A stretch of DNA of 64,000 bases from Frateuria edaphi (GCF_021117405.1 NZ_CP088251.1:2046001-2110000); one strand, 5' to 3'; positions 19,790 through 36,244 are shown, counted from the first letter of the stretch. A program made the numbers and translations. The notes: generated by a model from the sequence alone, not told the origin.

Positions 19790-20161
19790 CTAGTCCTTAC
19801 GGAATCGAAAGGCGTCGGCGAACGCGACGAGGTTGTCGGATCGCGACCGCATGATCAGCCGCAGCACGGCGTCGGGCGAGCGCACGTACAGGGCCTGGGA
19901 GGCTTCGACGAGTTCGTGGAGATCTTCGGAGGCCGGGCCGTAGCGGACCAGATCGTCGCTCTCGCGCACGATCAGGCCAGCGGCGTGGAGAGATTCCACC
20001 GCCTGGCTCACGACCAGTTCGCTGGCTCGCAGCGCATCGACCAGTTCCGGAGAGGACCAGCAGCGCGCGGGATCGCGCAGCAGCAGGAACAATAGTTCCA
20101 TCGACCAGATGGACCGGAATGTCGACCGCAGAAAACCGGCTACATCCTTCTCCAATGGCAT
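19790..20161 (-). CDS. Predicted winged-helix protein, unknown role
   Basis: A 123-residue soluble protein. Residues about 15-75 read as a winged helix: a helix around FRSIWSMELLFLLLRDP, a second (SSPELVDALRA), a recognition-helix candidate (SELVVSQAVESLHAAGLI) and a wing (VRESDDLVRYGP). The C-terminal 45 residues are helical and might mediate dimerisation. No known family is recognised with confidence. It is the first gene of a unit with two small membrane proteins, behind a clear promoter at 20260-20288, and is divergent from the poly-HAMP kinase across 402 bp. It may regulate its own operon or the kinase. Confidence 0.7.
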   Translation of the reverse strand: MPLEKDVAGFLRSTFRSIWSMELLFLLLRDPARCWSSPELVDALRASELVVSQAVESLHAAGLIVRESDDLVRYGPASEDLHELVEASQALYVRSPDAVLRLIMRSRSDNLVAFADAFRFRKD

Positions 20162-20563
20162 GCCGAAGTTCGCCCCCTTGTCTGGCGGATCACGCGGGCC
20201 CCCTCAAACCCCCAAAAGCCGATCCCGAAGCGGAGCGACCTGCTGTAGCAGCCGCCCGCATTCTATGGACTCTTTCCCACGAAGCCAACCCGGCCCCATG
20301 CTATGGTTCGGCGGCGCCGGAAGGCCGGACGCGGCACCAGGAGGGGGCGTCGGTGGAGAAGCGTTGACCTGGGAACCATGGCGCGGGCCGCGCCATGGCA
20401 CGTTCGTGCCCGGGTCGCCACCTGTCCACCGCGTTGGCCGGTTGAAGCATGGGTTCAGCGTGGGACGTGCACCCTCGGCGGCTTGCCCCTCGAATGCCGG
20501 GTGCCAGCCACGTATCCATGACTCGACCCTGGACAGGACGTGCTGTCACCACAGGAGACTCAT
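20162..20563. promoter_or_regulatory. 402-bp divergent control region with promoter and palindromes
   Basis: No gene is seen here. On the minus strand a sigma-70 promoter faces the winged-helix gene: TTGGCT (20288-20283), 17-bp spacer, TAGAAT (20265-20260), giving a leader of about 90 nt. Two strong palindromes adjoin: ccatggcgcg/cgcgccatgg (20376-20398, 3-nt loop) and ggcacg-tt-cgtgcc (20397-20410). I see no clear promoter for the kinase gene; its start has GGAG six bases before the GTG at 20564. Confidence 0.5.
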
Positions 20564-25915
<5,352 letters not shown>

Positions 25916-25933
25916 CGCGGAGCCCAGGAACCC

Positions 25934-27988
25934 ATGAACGTACCTGTTTCCCGCCCATCCCCGTCCGCCACGCGCCGCGGCCGCCCGTCCGAACCACCGG
26001 AGCGGGCGCGCATCCTCATCGTCGACGACGACGAGCGCAACCTGCTGGCCATCCGCACCGTGCTGGAAGACATTGCCGACGTGGTGCTCGCCCGTTCCGG
26101 CGAGGACGCGCTCAGGCAACTGCTCAAGGGCGAGTTCGCGGTGATCCTGCTGGACGTCTACATGCCCGGCATGGACGGCTACGAGACCGCGCAGATCATC
26201 CGCGCGCGCGAGCAAACCAAGCGCATCCCGATCATCTTCCTGTCGGCGGTCAACAAGGAGACCGAACACCTGATCCGCGGCTATTCCATGGGCGCGGTCG
26301 ACTATGTGTTCAAGCCGGTCGAGCCGGTGGTGCTGCGCTCCAAGGCGGCGGTGTTCGTCGACCTGTACATGATGACCCGCGAGGTGCGCCGCAAGGCCAG
26401 GCAGGAGCAGGAACTGCTGGACGCCAACCTGCGCGCCAACGCCGAGCGCCTGCGTGCCGAACAGGAGCTGCGCCTGGCCGAACAGCGCCAGGCGGCGATC
26501 ATCCATTCGCTGCCGCTGGTGCTTTACCTGGAGGACCAGGATGCGACGCCGCGCATGCCCAAGTTCGTCAGCGGCAATTTCACCGCCGTCACGGGATTCA
26601 GCTACGACGACGTGGTCGCCACACCGACGCTGTGGCTGGACCGGCTGCACCCGGAGGACCGCAATCGCGTCGCCGATGCCCTGAGTGCGCGACGCCAGGG
26701 CCGTGCCTACGCGGTCGAGTACCGCTGGCAATGCGCCGATGGCACCTACAAGCATTTCCTCGACCAGGCCGTGCTGCTCCGGGACGCCGACGGTCGCCCG
26801 CTGGAGTACGCCGGCACCCTGCTCGACGTCACCGACCGCAAGAACCTCGAAACGCAGCTGCTGCACGTGCGCAAGATGGACGCGCTGGGCCAGCTGACCG
26901 GCGGCATCGCGCACGACTTCAACAACCTGCTGGCCGCCGTGCTCGGCGGCCTGGGCCTGATCGAACGGCGCGTCACGCTCGCCGATGACCAGCGCAAGGT
27001 GCTGGACATGACCCGGCACGCCGCGCAGCAGGGCGCCGAACTGGTCTCCCGGCTGCTGGCTTTTGCCCGCAAGCAGAAGCTCGAGCCCGCGCACATCGAC
27101 ATGGCCGAGCTGTCCAGCAGCGTCACCCAGTTGCTGGGGTACACGCTGGGCGGGCTTGTCGCGCTGGAATGGGAGCTGCAGGACGACCTCTGGTCGCCCT
27201 ACGCCGATGAGACCCAACTCGAACTGGCGCTGATGAACCTGGCGATCAATGCCCGCGACGCCATGCCCGAGGGCGGCAAGATCCGCATCGCGTGCCGCAA
27301 CGTGAGCATCGGCACCGGCAACGAGGCGGCCGCAGGCGACTATGTGGTGCTGGCGGTCTCCGACACCGGCTGCGGCATCCCCCCCGACATGCTCGAGCGC
27401 GTCACCGAGCCTTTCTTCACCACCAAGGCCGTCGGCAAGGGCACCGGCCTGGGCCTGTCCATGGTCTACGGATTCGCCCAGCAATCCGGCGGCACCATGC
27501 GCATCGAAAGCCATGTGGACCAGGGCACGGTCGTCGAACTGTGGTTGCCGCGCGCGCCCGAGGCCGCGCGCCGCCCGGCGGCCCCTGCGATCGACAGCAC
27601 GTCCGCGGGGAACCGCGGCCGCCACATCCTGCTCGTCGACGACCACGAAGGCGTGCGCGCCACCACCGCGGCGATGCTGGAGGACCTGGGCCACATGGTC
27701 GTCACGGCCGCCGATGGCGAGCACGTAAGCCAGCTGATCCAGGCCGACCATCTCCAGGCGATCGACTTCATCATCAGCGACTACGCCATGCCGCTGGTCT
27801 CGGGTTCGGAAGTGATCCGCAAGCTGCGCGCGGTCAAGCCGGGGCTGCCGGGCATCATCATCAGCGGTTACGCCGACAAGGAAGCGATTTCCGGCGCGCC
27901 CGAAGGGGTGATCGTGGTGTCCAAACCTTTCACACCGACGCAGTTGCAGGACGCGATCGTTGCCGCGGCACACGTCAGCCGTAATTGA
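25934..27988 (+). CDS. Soluble hybrid histidine kinase, REC-PAS-HisKA-HATPase-REC
   Basis: A 684-residue cytosolic kinase. It begins with a receiver domain (about 25-145, phospho-Asp74 in ILLDVYMPG), then a coiled coil, a PAS fold (about 185-300), HisKA with His327 in GGIAHDFNN, HATPase_c (about 430-555, with the DTGCGIP and GTGLGL boxes) and a C-terminal receiver (Asp616 in IISDYAMP). The N-terminal receiver suggests that its kinase is switched by phosphotransfer, plausibly from the poly-HAMP kinase 18 bp upstream in the same unit. There is no HPt domain and no DNA-binding output, so the final target lies elsewhere. The start is the ATG at 25934. Confidence 0.92.
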   Translation: MNVPVSRPSPSATRRGRPSEPPERARILIVDDDERNLLAIRTVLEDIADVVLARSGEDALRQLLKGEFAVILLDVYMPGMDGYETAQIIRAREQTKRIPIIFLSAVNKETEHLIRGYSMGAVDYVFKPVEPVVLRSKAAVFVDLYMMTREVRRKARQEQELLDANLRANAERLRAEQELRLAEQRQAAIIHSLPLVLYLEDQDATPRMPKFVSGNFTAVTGFSYDDVVATPTLWLDRLHPEDRNRVADALSARRQGRAYAVEYRWQCADGTYKHFLDQAVLLRDADGRPLEYAGTLLDVTDRKNLETQLLHVRKMDALGQLTGGIAHDFNNLLAAVLGGLGLIERRVTLADDQRKVLDMTRHAAQQGAELVSRLLAFARKQKLEPAHIDMAELSSSVTQLLGYTLGGLVALEWELQDDLWSPYADETQLELALMNLAINARDAMPEGGKIRIACRNVSIGTGNEAAAGDYVVLAVSDTGCGIPPDMLERVTEPFFTTKAVGKGTGLGLSMVYGFAQQSGGTMRIESHVDQGTVVELWLPRAPEAARRPAAPAIDSTSAGNRGRHILLVDDHEGVRATTAAMLEDLGHMVVTAADGEHVSQLIQADHLQAIDFIISDYAMPLVSGSEVIRKLRAVKPGLPGIIISGYADKEAISGAPEGVIVVSKPFTPTQLQDAIVAAAHVSRN

Positions 27989-28330
27989 ATCGGCCCTTTT
28001 TGCGTGCCCTCGCCGGAGCGCGCTCGTGGGCTCCCCCGACGTGGTCGCCACGCTCGGGCAAACCTGGAGTTCTCCCGCAAGCGCGGGCAACTGAACGGTG
28101 GCTGGACCGCCGCCCCCTTTGGCGCCAGGGGCCTCGACCGCTCCAAGGCACCGTGCGATGCCAATCCGCGCCGCGCGACCTTGAAATCCGCTTCCCCACC
28201 GCGACCTCCGAAGCGTTGTCCGGCTTGCCGCGGCGCAGCAGGCCCGGCGTATAATCGTTAAGATTGCATACGGCCGTCCGCCCTTCCCCAGTCGGACGGC
28301 CGCAAGCCTCCCTTCCCTGCCGGTGGTGAC
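27989..28330 (+). promoter_or_regulatory. sucA promoter and leader hairpin
   Basis: This 342-bp gap carries no gene. A perfect TATAAT (28250-28255) with a TTGCCG at 28225-28230 (19-bp spacer, longer than ideal) should start the suc operon near 28262. The leader then holds a perfect 10-bp hairpin (cggccgtccg 28271-28280, cggacggccg 28293-28302), 29 nt before the sucA GTG, without a T-run. The first half of the gap has GC-rich repeats (cgtgg-tcg-ccacg at 28040) of unclear meaning. Confidence 0.55.
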
Positions 28331-31165
28331 GTGAGCACGAACCTGATTCGCGAGTTTTCCGAGTCCTCCCAACTCGCTGGCGGCAACGCCGATTACGTCG
28401 AACAGTTGTACGAGTCCTGGCTGGCCGACCCTGCGTCGGTCACCGCCGATTGGGCCGGTTACTTCGAATCGTTCAAGGGTCGTGGCAGCGACATCCCGCA
28501 CTCGTCCGTCATCGCCCGCATCGAGGCGGCGCAGAAACAGCGCCGCGCTGCCGGCGCCCCGGTCGACGATGCCCACGCCCGCAAGCAGGCCGGGGTGCTG
28601 CGCCTGCTGACCGCCTACCGTTCGCGCGGCCACCTGGCGGCCAACCTGGACCCGCTGGGCCTGGCCAACAAGATGGAGGCGCCAGACCTGGGGCTGGCCT
28701 TCCACGGCCTGTCCGACGCGGACCTGGACACCGAATTCGACTGCGGCACGTTCGCCGGCGGCGGCCAGCGCATGAAGCTGCGCGAGCTGCTTGCCCGCCT
28801 GAAGAAGATCTACGCCAGCACGATCGGCGCGGAGTTCATGTACATCTCCGACCACGCGCAGCGCGCATGGATCTACTCCCGGCTGGAGCAGGCCAACGGC
28901 AGCGCCGGCCTGGACGCGGCCGGCAAGAAGCGCGTGCTGGCGGGCCTGACCGCGGCGGAGGGCCTGGAGCGCTACCTGCACACCAAGTACGTCGGCCAGA
29001 AGCGCTTCTCGCTGGAAGGCGGCGACAGCCTGATCCCGATGGTCGACGACGTCGTCAGCGCCGCCGGCGACAATGGCGTGAAGGATGTCGTCATCGGCAT
29101 GGCCCATCGCGGCCGCCTGAACGTGCTGGTCAACATCCTGGGCAAGCCGCCCAAGACTTTGTTCGACGAGTTCGAGGGCAAATTCGAACACCCGGATGAC
29201 CCGGCCCACTCGGGCGACGTGAAGTACCACATGGGCTTCTCCGCCGACGTCAGGACGCCCAAGGGCAACGGCGTGCACGTGGCGCTGGCGTTCAATCCCT
29301 CGCACCTGGAAATCGTCAACCCGGTGGTCGCCGGCTCCGTGCATGCGCGGCAGATCCGCCGGCACGACGGCGAGCACACCCAGTCAATGGCGGTGCTGAT
29401 CCATGGTGACGCGGCCTTCGCCGGCCAGGGCGTCAACATGGAGCTGTTCCAGATGTCGCAGGCGCGCGGCTTCAAGATCGGCGGCAGCCTGCACATCGTG
29501 ATCAACAACCAGGTGGGTTTCACCACCTCCAACCCGCAGGACGCGCGCTCCACGCTGTACTGCACCGACCTGGCCAAGATGGTCAACGCGCCGGTGCTGC
29601 ACGTGAACGGCGACGACCCCGAAGCGGTGATTGAAGTCACCCGCCTGGCTTACGACTTCCGCAAGCAGTTCCGCAAGGACGTCGTGATCGACCTGGTGTG
29701 CTACCGCCGCCACGGCCACAACGAGGCGGACGAGCCCGCGGCGACGCAGCCGGTGATGTACCAGATCATCCGCAAGCGTCCGACCACCCGCGATCTCTAC
29801 CAGCAGCAGTTGGTGAAGGAGGGCGTGCTGGCCGAAGGCGACGCGCAGAAGGAACTCGACGCCTACCGCGACCGCCTGGAAGCCGGCGGGTCGATGACCG
29901 CGCTCGATCCGGCCCCGCAACGCGACGTGCACGTGGACTGGAGCCGCTTCATCGGCGGCAAGCTTTCCACCAGGACCGATACCGGCGTGCCGAAGCAGAA
30001 GTTGCTGGAGCTGGCCAACCGCATCCTGGAGCTGCCTTCCGACGTCACGCTGCAGCCGCGCGTGGCCAAGATCTACGACGACCGCCGCAAGATGGCCGCG
30101 GGCGAGCATCCGGCCGACTGGGGCTTCGCCGAGAACCTGGCCTACGCCACGCTGATCGACCAGGACTACAACCTGCGCCTGGTCGGCCAGGACTCCGGCC
30201 GCGGCACCTTCTTCCATCGCCACGCGGTGCTGCACGACCAGAAGGACGGCCACACCTACATGCCGCTGGCCACCGTGCGCGCGGGCGCCGACGTCGAGAT
30301 CATCGACTCGCTGCTCTCCGAGGAAGCGGTGATGGCGTTCGAGTACGGCCATGCCACGACCGACCCGCAGACGCTGGACATCTGGGAAGGGCAGTTCGGC
30401 GACTTCGCCAACGGCGCGCAGGTGGTCATCGACCAGTTCATCAGTTCCGGCGAAGCCAAGTGGAACCGCCTGTGCGGCCTGGCGCTGTTCCTGCCGCACG
30501 GCTACGAAGGCCAGGGCCCGGAGCATTCCTCCGCCCGCCTGGAGCGCTTCCTGCAGCTGTGCGCGATGGACAACATGCAGGTGTGCGTGCCGACCACCCC
30601 CGCGCAGGCCTTCCACATGATCCGCCGCCAGATGGTGCGCCCGGTGCGCAAGCCGCTGATCGTGATGACGCCCAAGTCGCTGCTGCGCCACAAGCTCGCG
30701 GTCTCCTCGCTGGACGAACTGGCCAGTGGCGAGTTCCAGCTGGTGATCGGCGAGCACCGCGACCTGGCGGCCAAGAAGGTCAAGCGCGTGGTGCTCTGCT
30801 CGGGCAAGGTCTATTACGACCTGCTCGAGGACGCGGAGAAGCGCGAGCTCACGGACGTCGCCATCGTGCGCGTCGAGCAGCTCTATCCGTTCCCGCGCCC
30901 GCGCGTGGTCGAGGAACTGGCCAGGTATCCCTCCGCCAAGGAAGTGGTGTGGTGCCAGGAAGAGCCGATGAACCAGGGCGCCTGGTTCCAGATCCGCCAT
31001 CATCTGCAGGCCTGCGTGGGCACCAAGCACAGCCTTTCCTATGCCGGCCGTGGCCGCTCCCCGGCGCCGGCCGCCGGCCACCTCAACACCCACGTCGCCG
31101 AACAGACGGCGCTCGTCGAGCAGGCGCTGGTCGCGCCGGTCGGCGACGACCAGGCGGCGGAGTAA
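28331..31165 (+). CDS. sucA: 2-oxoglutarate dehydrogenase E1 component
   Basis: The thiamine-diphosphate-dependent decarboxylase of the 2-oxoglutarate dehydrogenase complex in the TCA cycle; transfers the succinyl group to lipoyl-E2. The 944-residue protein begins with the E2-binding peptide region (NADYVEQLYESWLADP). It has the GMAHRGRLNVLVN and FNPSHLE active-site blocks, the diphosphate-binding region around IHGDAAFAGQG, CYRRHGHNEADEP, and the C-terminal transketolase-like part (HGYEGQGPEHSSARLERFLQ). Length is normal. The start is a GTG at 28331. sucB and lpdA follow, so all three subunits are in one operon. Confidence 0.97.
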   Translation: MSTNLIREFSESSQLAGGNADYVEQLYESWLADPASVTADWAGYFESFKGRGSDIPHSSVIARIEAAQKQRRAAGAPVDDAHARKQAGVLRLLTAYRSRGHLAANLDPLGLANKMEAPDLGLAFHGLSDADLDTEFDCGTFAGGGQRMKLRELLARLKKIYASTIGAEFMYISDHAQRAWIYSRLEQANGSAGLDAAGKKRVLAGLTAAEGLERYLHTKYVGQKRFSLEGGDSLIPMVDDVVSAAGDNGVKDVVIGMAHRGRLNVLVNILGKPPKTLFDEFEGKFEHPDDPAHSGDVKYHMGFSADVRTPKGNGVHVALAFNPSHLEIVNPVVAGSVHARQIRRHDGEHTQSMAVLIHGDAAFAGQGVNMELFQMSQARGFKIGGSLHIVINNQVGFTTSNPQDARSTLYCTDLAKMVNAPVLHVNGDDPEAVIEVTRLAYDFRKQFRKDVVIDLVCYRRHGHNEADEPAATQPVMYQIIRKRPTTRDLYQQQLVKEGVLAEGDAQKELDAYRDRLEAGGSMTALDPAPQRDVHVDWSRFIGGKLSTRTDTGVPKQKLLELANRILELPSDVTLQPRVAKIYDDRRKMAAGEHPADWGFAENLAYATLIDQDYNLRLVGQDSGRGTFFHRHAVLHDQKDGHTYMPLATVRAGADVEIIDSLLSEEAVMAFEYGHATTDPQTLDIWEGQFGDFANGAQVVIDQFISSGEAKWNRLCGLALFLPHGYEGQGPEHSSARLERFLQLCAMDNMQVCVPTTPAQAFHMIRRQMVRPVRKPLIVMTPKSLLRHKLAVSSLDELASGEFQLVIGEHRDLAAKKVKRVVLCSGKVYYDLLEDAEKRELTDVAIVRVEQLYPFPRPRVVEELARYPSAKEVVWCQEEPMNQGAWFQIRHHLQACVGTKHSLSYAGRGRSPAPAAGHLNTHVAEQTALVEQALVAPVGDDQAAE

Positions 31166-31241
31166 GCTTTTTCGGATCAATGCGGCCAGGATGGCCGCTA
31201 CGTGCCGCGCCAGGAGAGGCGCTCACCTTTAAGGACCCGTC

Positions 31242-32444
31242 ATGTCCATCGAAGTCAAAGTCCCCGTCCTGCCCGAGTCGGTCTCCGACGCCACCATCGC
31301 CAGCTGGCACAAGAAGGTCGGCGAGGCGGTCAAGCGCGACGAGAACCTGGTCGACCTTGAAACCGACAAGGTGGTGCTGGAAGTGCCCTCGCCGGTCGAC
31401 GGCGTGCTCAAGGAGATCAGGCACCAGGCCGGCGACACGGTGAACAGCCAGCAGGTGATCGCCATCCTGGAGGAAGGCGCCGCCGCGCCGGCCCCCGCGC
31501 CCGCTGCGAAGGAAGAACCCAAAGCCGCGGCGCCCGCCAAGGCCGAGGCGCCGCAGACCGGCAAGGGTGTGGACGAACTGTCCCCGGCCGGCCGTCGCGT
31601 CGCCAGCGAGGAAAACATCGACCCGTCCAAGGTCGCCGGCACCGGTCGCGACGGCCGCGTGACCAAGGAAGACCTCGTCAACTACGGCAAGGGCGGCGCT
31701 GCCCCGGCTCCTGCCGCCCCGGCCGCCCGGCCGACCCCGGGCGCCCGCCCGGAAGAGCGCGTGCCGATGACCCGCATGCGCGCCAAGATCGCCGAGCGCC
31801 TGATGCAGTCGAAGAACTCGATCGCGATGCTCACCTCGTTCAACGAGGTGAACCTCGCCGAGGTCGTGAAGATGCGCAAGTCGCTGGGCGAGCAGTTCCA
31901 GAAGACCCACGGCATCAAGCTTGGCTTCATGAGCTTCTTCGTCAAGGCGGCCGCCGAGGCGCTCAAGCGCCACCCGATCGTCAACGCGTCGGTCGACGGC
32001 AACGACATCATCTACCACGGCTACCAGGACATCTCGATCGCCGTGTCCACCGACAAGGGCCTGGTGACGCCGGTGCTGCGCGACGTGCAGGACATGGGCT
32101 TCGCCGACATCGAAAAGGGCATCGCCGACTACGCCAAGAAGGCGCGTGACGGCAAGCTCTCGCTGGACGACCTGCAGGGCGGCACGTTCACCATCACCAA
32201 CGGCGGCACTTTCGGCTCGCTGCTCTCCACGCCGATCGTCAACCCGCCGCAGAGCGCGATCCTGGGCATGCACACGATCAAGGAGCGCGCGATCGTCGAG
32301 AACGGCCAGGTCATCGCCGCGCCGATGATGTACATCGCCATCTCCTACGACCACCGCATCATCGACGGCAAGGACGCGGTGCTGTTCCTGGTCGACATCA
32401 AGGACCAGCTGGAGAACCCGCAGCGGATGCTGCTGGGTCTCTGA
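31242..32444 (+). CDS. sucB: 2-oxoglutarate dehydrogenase E2 (dihydrolipoyl succinyltransferase)
   Basis: The core of the complex; carries the lipoyl arm and forms succinyl-CoA. The 400-residue protein has a single lipoyl domain (1-78) with the lipoylated Lys43 in [11 protein letters not shown]. An Ala/Pro-rich linker follows, then the E1/E3-binding domain (about 110-150, [11 protein letters not shown] to [11 protein letters not shown]) and the acyltransferase core with His371 and Asp375 in [12 protein letters not shown]. The [12 protein letters not shown] opening is typical of SucB rather than AceF. The start is the ATG at 31242, 76 bp after sucA. Confidence 0.97.
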   Translation: MSIEVKVPVLPESVSDATIASWHKKVGEAVKRDENLVDLETDKVVLEVPSPVDGVLKEIRHQAGDTVNSQQVIAILEEGAAAPAPAPAAKEEPKAAAPAKAEAPQTGKGVDELSPAGRRVASEENIDPSKVAGTGRDGRVTKEDLVNYGKGGAAPAPAAPAARPTPGARPEERVPMTRMRAKIAERLMQSKNSIAMLTSFNEVNLAEVVKMRKSLGEQFQKTHGIKLGFMSFFVKAAAEALKRHPIVNASVDGNDIIYHGYQDISIAVSTDKGLVTPVLRDVQDMGFADIEKGIADYAKKARDGKLSLDDLQGGTFTITNGGTFGSLLSTPIVNPPQSAILGMHTIKERAIVENGQVIAAPMMYIAISYDHRIIDGKDAVLFLVDIKDQLENPQRMLLGL

Positions 32445-32474
32445 TCGCCGCCCCGGCGATCGGAAAATAGGTAA

Positions 32475-34016
<1,542 letters not shown>

Positions 34017-34033
34017 GCTTCCACCGAACGGCC

Positions 34034-34069
34034 AAACGGCCCGCTCGTGGCGACATGGGCGGGCCGTTT
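34034..34069 (+). terminator. Terminator of the suc-lpd operon
   Basis: A perfect 11-bp inverted repeat, aaacggcccgc (34034-34044) and gcgggccgttt (34059-34069), with a 14-nt loop, lies 17 bp after the lpdA stop. The arm ends in TTT and is followed by cgttc, so the T-run is short. Confidence 0.7.
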
Positions 34070-34184
34070 CGTTCATATCCCATCCCTGCAGAGGCCACTT
34101 GTGGGGGTCACTGTTCCCACGGCCGGCGACGAGCGTTGCCAGCCGGTGGACTCCCACACAGAACCACACTTACACCGGATACGC

Positions 34185-34781
34185 ATGCCCCAACCCACCG
34201 CCATCTGCGTCTACTGCGGTTCCAGCAGCGGCAGCCATCCCGACTACGTCGAACAGGCCCGCGCCTTCGGCACCGAGATGGCCCGGCGCGGTATCGCCCT
34301 GGTCTATGGCGGCGGCAAGGTCGGGCTGATGGGCACCGTGGCCGACGCGGTGCTGGCCGCCGGCGGCAAGGCAATCGGCGTGATCCCGCGCCAACTGGTC
34401 GACCTGGAGGTCGCCCATCCGGAGCTGACCGAGCTGGTGGTGGTCGAGACCATGCACCAGCGCAAGACACGCATGTATGAGCTCTCCGACGCCTTCGTCG
34501 CCCTGCCCGGCGGTTTCGGCACCATGGACGAGATGTTCGAAATGCTCACCTGGGCCCAGCTGGGCCTGCACCGCTACCCCTGTGGCTTCCTCGACGTACG
34601 CGGCTACTACACGCAGCTGAGCGCGATGATGGACCACATGGTCGCCGAGCGCTTCGTGCGGCCGGAGCAGCGCGAGGACGTCTGGTTCGGCCAGGATATG
34701 GGCGCGCTGTTCGACTGGATGGCAAGCTACGAGGGTCGCTACCTGCCCAAATGGGTGGACGACCGCAGCATCGACGCCTGA
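34185..34781 (+). CDS. LOG family protein (nucleoside 5'-monophosphate phosphoribohydrolase)
   Basis: A 198-residue Rossmann-like enzyme of the LOG/TIGR00730 family, which hydrolyses cytokinin riboside 5'-monophosphates in plants; bacterial members also cleave AMP-type nucleotides. The motifs YGGGKVGLMG (nucleotide binding) and PGGFGTMDE (catalytic) are both intact, preceded by the family start ICVYCGSSSG. The start is the ATG at 34185. The next gene begins 14 bp after the stop, so the two are likely co-transcribed. Whether cytokinin is made cannot be told from this gene alone. Confidence 0.9.
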   Translation: MPQPTAICVYCGSSSGSHPDYVEQARAFGTEMARRGIALVYGGGKVGLMGTVADAVLAAGGKAIGVIPRQLVDLEVAHPELTELVVVETMHQRKTRMYELSDAFVALPGGFGTMDEMFEMLTWAQLGLHRYPCGFLDVRGYYTQLSAMMDHMVAERFVRPEQREDVWFGQDMGALFDWMASYEGRYLPKWVDDRSIDA

Positions 34782-34795
34782 GTGCAGGAGGCAAG

Positions 34796-35800
34796 ATGAG
34801 CCCGACCAACGCGTTCCGAGCCGTGCGCATCCAAAACGACCCGGCCGGCTACCGCAGCGGCATCGAGACCATGGGCGCGGATGCACTCACGCCGGGCGAA
34901 GTGCTGGTACAGGTCGCGTGGTCGTCGGTCAACTACAAGGACGCGCTGGCCGGCACCGGCAAGGGCAAGATCCTGCGTCGGTACCCGCTCAACGGCGGCA
35001 TCGACGTGGCCGGCCATGTGGTCGCCTCGACCGATCCGGCATTCAGGGAAGGCGACGCCGTGCTGTGCACCGGCAGCGGCCTGTCCGAGACGCGCGACGG
35101 CGGTTATGCCGAGTACGCCCGGCTGGATGCACGCTGGACCATCCCGCTGCCCGCCGGCCTTTCCCTGCGCGAGAGCATGATCCTGGGTACCGCCGGCTTC
35201 ACCGCGGCGCTGGCCCTGCTGCGCATGCAGGACAACCGGCAGACGCCGGAGCTCGGCCCGATTGCCGTCACCGGCGCCAGCGGCGGCGTCGGTCAGCTTG
35301 CGATCGACATCTTCAGCCGCGCCGGGTATGAGGTTCACGCGATCAGCGGCAAGAGCGACCATTTCGACTTCCTGCAGGACCTCGGCGCCAGCCAGTGCAT
35401 CGACCGCCACCAGCTCGCCTTCGGCGGCAAGCCGATGGATTCGGCCCGCTTCGGCGGCGCGCTGGACAATGTCGGGGGTCCGATGCTGGCCGGCCTGCTG
35501 CCGCTCATCGCGCCCTACGGCAACGTGGCGATCTGCGGCAACGCCGGCGGCATCGCCTTCGACAGCACCGTCATGCCCTTCATCATCCGCGGCGTGAGCC
35601 TGCTCGGCATCGCCTCGGCCGGTACCGCCCGCGACCTGCGCGAATCCATCTGGCAGCACCTGGCCGACGACTGGAAGCCCCGACACCTCGACCGCATCGC
35701 CACCGACGAGGTCACGCTGGAGCAACTGCCGGCCGTGTTCGAGCGCATGCTGACTGGCCAGTCCTTCGGCCGCACCCTCGTGCGCGTCGGCGGCGGGTGA
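34796..35800 (+). CDS. YhdH/AcuI-type quinone oxidoreductase (acrylyl-CoA reductase family)
   Basis: A 334-residue zinc-free medium-chain dehydrogenase/reductase, NADPH-dependent. The N-terminal GroES-like part has SSVNYKDALAGTGKGKI, the signature of the YhdH/YhfP/AcuI group, and the Rossmann part has VTGASGGVGQLAIDI. AcuI reduces acryloyl-CoA to propionyl-CoA, so detoxification of acryloyl-CoA is a fair guess. The start is the ATG at 34796 with AGGAGG 9 bp upstream. It follows the LOG gene closely. Nothing seems broken. Confidence 0.88.
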   Translation: MSPTNAFRAVRIQNDPAGYRSGIETMGADALTPGEVLVQVAWSSVNYKDALAGTGKGKILRRYPLNGGIDVAGHVVASTDPAFREGDAVLCTGSGLSETRDGGYAEYARLDARWTIPLPAGLSLRESMILGTAGFTAALALLRMQDNRQTPELGPIAVTGASGGVGQLAIDIFSRAGYEVHAISGKSDHFDFLQDLGASQCIDRHQLAFGGKPMDSARFGGALDNVGGPMLAGLLPLIAPYGNVAICGNAGGIAFDSTVMPFIIRGVSLLGIASAGTARDLRESIWQHLADDWKPRHLDRIATDEVTLEQLPAVFERMLTGQSFGRTLVRVGGG

Positions 35801-35809
35801 AGCCCGCGC

Positions 35810-35838
35810 TTGGAAGCACCCCGCTCGCGGCATAGAAT
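35810..35838 (+). promoter_or_regulatory. Sigma-70 promoter of pilH
   Basis: TTGGAA (35810-35815), a 17-bp spacer and TAGAAT (35833-35838) lie upstream of pilH, predicting a leader of about 23 nt that includes an AGGA ribosome-binding site. Confidence 0.6.
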
Positions 35839-35867
35839 CCACGACAACTACTAGGAACCCCCACCTC

Positions 35868-36233
35868 ATGGCACGAATCCTGATCGTCGACGACTCCCCG
35901 TCGCAGCTGCTGGGCCTCAAGCGCATCGTCGAGAAGCTCGGCCATGAGTCGCTGACCGCCGAAGACGGCGCTGCGGGCGTCGAAGCGGCCAAGCGGGAAC
36001 GTCCCGACCTGATCCTGATGGACGTGGTCATGCCCAACCTCAATGGTTTCCAGGCCACCCGCATCATCAGCAAGGACCCGGACACCGCACACATCCCGGT
36101 CGTGCTGGTGACCACCAAGGACCAGGAAACCGACCGCGTGTGGGGCATGCGCCAGGGCGCCAAGGCCTACGTGACCAAGCCGATCAAGGAAGACGAGCTG
36201 GTCGCCACCATCAAGCCGCTGCTGCCGGTCTGA
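35868..36233 (+). CDS. pilH: Single-domain response regulator, PilH-like
   Basis: A 121-residue CheY-like receiver with no output domain. The acid pocket and phospho-Asp (ILMDVVMPNLNG, Asp53) and the Lys of TKP are present. The stretch VMPNLNGFQATR and the VTTKDQETDRVWGMRQGA run are characteristic of PilH, the response regulator that tunes type IV pilus twitching through the Pil-Chp chemosensory system. The start is the ATG at 35868 below a good promoter. No pilG, pilI, pilJ or chpA gene is near, so it stands alone here. A generic CheY-like role is the alternative. Confidence 0.85.
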   Translation: MARILIVDDSPSQLLGLKRIVEKLGHESLTAEDGAAGVEAAKRERPDLILMDVVMPNLNGFQATRIISKDPDTAHIPVVLVTTKDQETDRVWGMRQGAKAYVTKPIKEDELVATIKPLLPV

Positions 36234-36244
36234 CACTTCCTTTG

